A stretch of 64,000 nt of DNA. It comes from CAVQFB01 sp963711675. GTDB taxonomy: Bacteria > Acidobacteriota > Terriglobia > Terriglobales > Acidobacteriaceae. Location of the stretch: the NCBI GenBank assembly GCA_963711675.1, contig CAVQFB010000012.1:1-64000 (forward strand), given 5' to 3'. Positions within the stretch are counted from its first letter, which is position 1, and each line of letters opens with the position of its first letter. The translations under genes were made by a program, and so were the position numbers. This document shows, in pieces, positions 63,540 through 64,000 of this stretch. The notes below the pieces were generated by a model. The model made no database searches. It saw nothing but the letters and a program-made list of their open reading frames with translations, and was not told the DNA's origin.

Positions 63540-64000
63540 TTGGCAGTAGACCTTGCACAACTCACGCGAGAACTTTGCCGATTTTATGACTTTACCGGCA
63601 AAGTGGTAGTGTACGTGGGGGCGGGCAGCCGTCAGCTTCTCGACCCTACTGTCCGCACCCGTAAGAAAATATGTATCGACCAGGATTCACAGGCGCTTGA
63701 GCAACTAAGGGCAAATCTCGCGACAACTGCGGATCAAGAATCTGAGGTCATCGCCTCCCGCTTCGAAGACGTAAATTTGGCCGGTGATGTCGTTTATTTC
63801 GAGTTTTGTCTGCATGAAATGGACGACCCGGTCAAGGCACTCAACCACGCCCGCTCGCTGGCGCCCGACATCGTCGTGTTCGACCACTCGCCCGGCTCGG
63901 AATGGATCTTCTATGGCGCCGAGGACACCAAGGTTCGCGATAGCGCCCAGGCGATGCTCTCCTTTGGTATCCGAAAGCAGGAAACCTATCTCACGGAACA
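63540..64000 (+). CDS. SAM-dependent methyltransferase-like protein, 3' end outside the window
   Basis: A frame starting at TTG 63540, with AAAAGG five bases before it, stays open to the window edge (153 codons). It has no ATG at its start and can be overlooked. Visible are a glycine-rich motif I (VVVYVGAGS), an acidic loop (ICIDQDSQAL) and a block like motif IV/post IV of small methyltransferases (YFEFCLHEMDDP, KALNHARSL), then VVFDHSPGSEW. Its substrate is unknown. The missing 3' part lies beyond 64000. Confidence 0.75.
   Translation, partial: MAVDLAQLTRELCRFYDFTGKVVVYVGAGSRQLLDPTVRTRKKICIDQDSQALEQLRANLATTADQESEVIASRFEDVNLAGDVVYFEFCLHEMDDPVKALNHARSLAPDIVVFDHSPGSEWIFYGAEDTKVRDSAQAMLSFGIRKQETYLTE

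Overview
The window looks like chromosomal DNA of an Acidobacteriota bacterium, probably class Terriglobia. This is inferred from gene content, not from a marker gene. The pointers are moderately high GC, a large Oar-type TonB receptor with a carboxypeptidase-regulatory-like N-domain, an ABC permease fused to an M1 aminopeptidase, many secreted proteins of low complexity, and intergenic repeats of the GTCATCCTGAGCG type. There is no phage, integrase, transposase or CRISPR array.

Layout. 1-2.3 kb: the 5' part of tRNA-Pro (minus strand), a 2H phosphoesterase, and a frameshifted UDP-glucose-dehydrogenase-like gene that has lost its catalytic residues. 2.3-3.1 kb: a tandem 106-bp repeat, REP-like hairpins, tRNA-His with a clear promoter, and a decayed serine-hydrolase gene. 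3.2-9.0 kb: the TonB receptor, a small secreted protein, an 11-bp-phased repeat array and a PrmC-like methyltransferase. 9.1-13.0 kb: two zinc peptidases in tandem. 13.4-16.4 kb: a two-gene signalling operon, a response regulator fused to a thioredoxin-reductase-like flavoprotein and a cNMP-domain histidine kinase. 17-25 kb: an RND efflux operon (adaptor, pump, outer-membrane factor) preceded by an RraA-like gene and flanked by two related small secreted proteins. 25-28.6 kb: esterase, DinB-like, DUF1223 and a charged repeat protein. 28.7-34.8 kb, all minus strand: pqqABCDE (with a 25-codon pqqA), a Tat-exported molybdopterin oxidoreductase with a cytochrome b partner, then an ECF sigma factor and its anti-sigma factor. 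35-39 kb: PilZ, FmdB-type zinc ribbon, YheT-like hydrolase, an unknown protein, a DUF1624-like membrane protein and tRNA-Arg(TCT). 39-54 kb: a run of exported proteins, including kelch-like, choice-of-anchor, lipoprotein, a nine-heme cytochrome c beside a beta-barrel, and a phospholipase-C-like phosphoesterase. 53.8-57.0 kb: a sortilin-like beta-propeller gene broken by two frameshifts. 57.1-64.0 kb: ABC ATPase plus permease/M1 fusion, Fpg/Nei glycosylase, VOC protein, and a SAM methyltransferase cut by the window edge.

Themes. The functional units best supported by gene spacing are the PQQ cluster, the RND operon, the redox-signalling pair and the ABC/M1 pair. No quinoprotein dehydrogenase is seen here, so the user of PQQ must lie elsewhere. 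Three loci show gene decay or single-base errors (1127, about 55380 and about 56910, plus the deletion at 2.8-3.1 kb). Because the single-base events fall beside G/C runs or differ by one base only, assembly error cannot be separated from real decay by reading alone.
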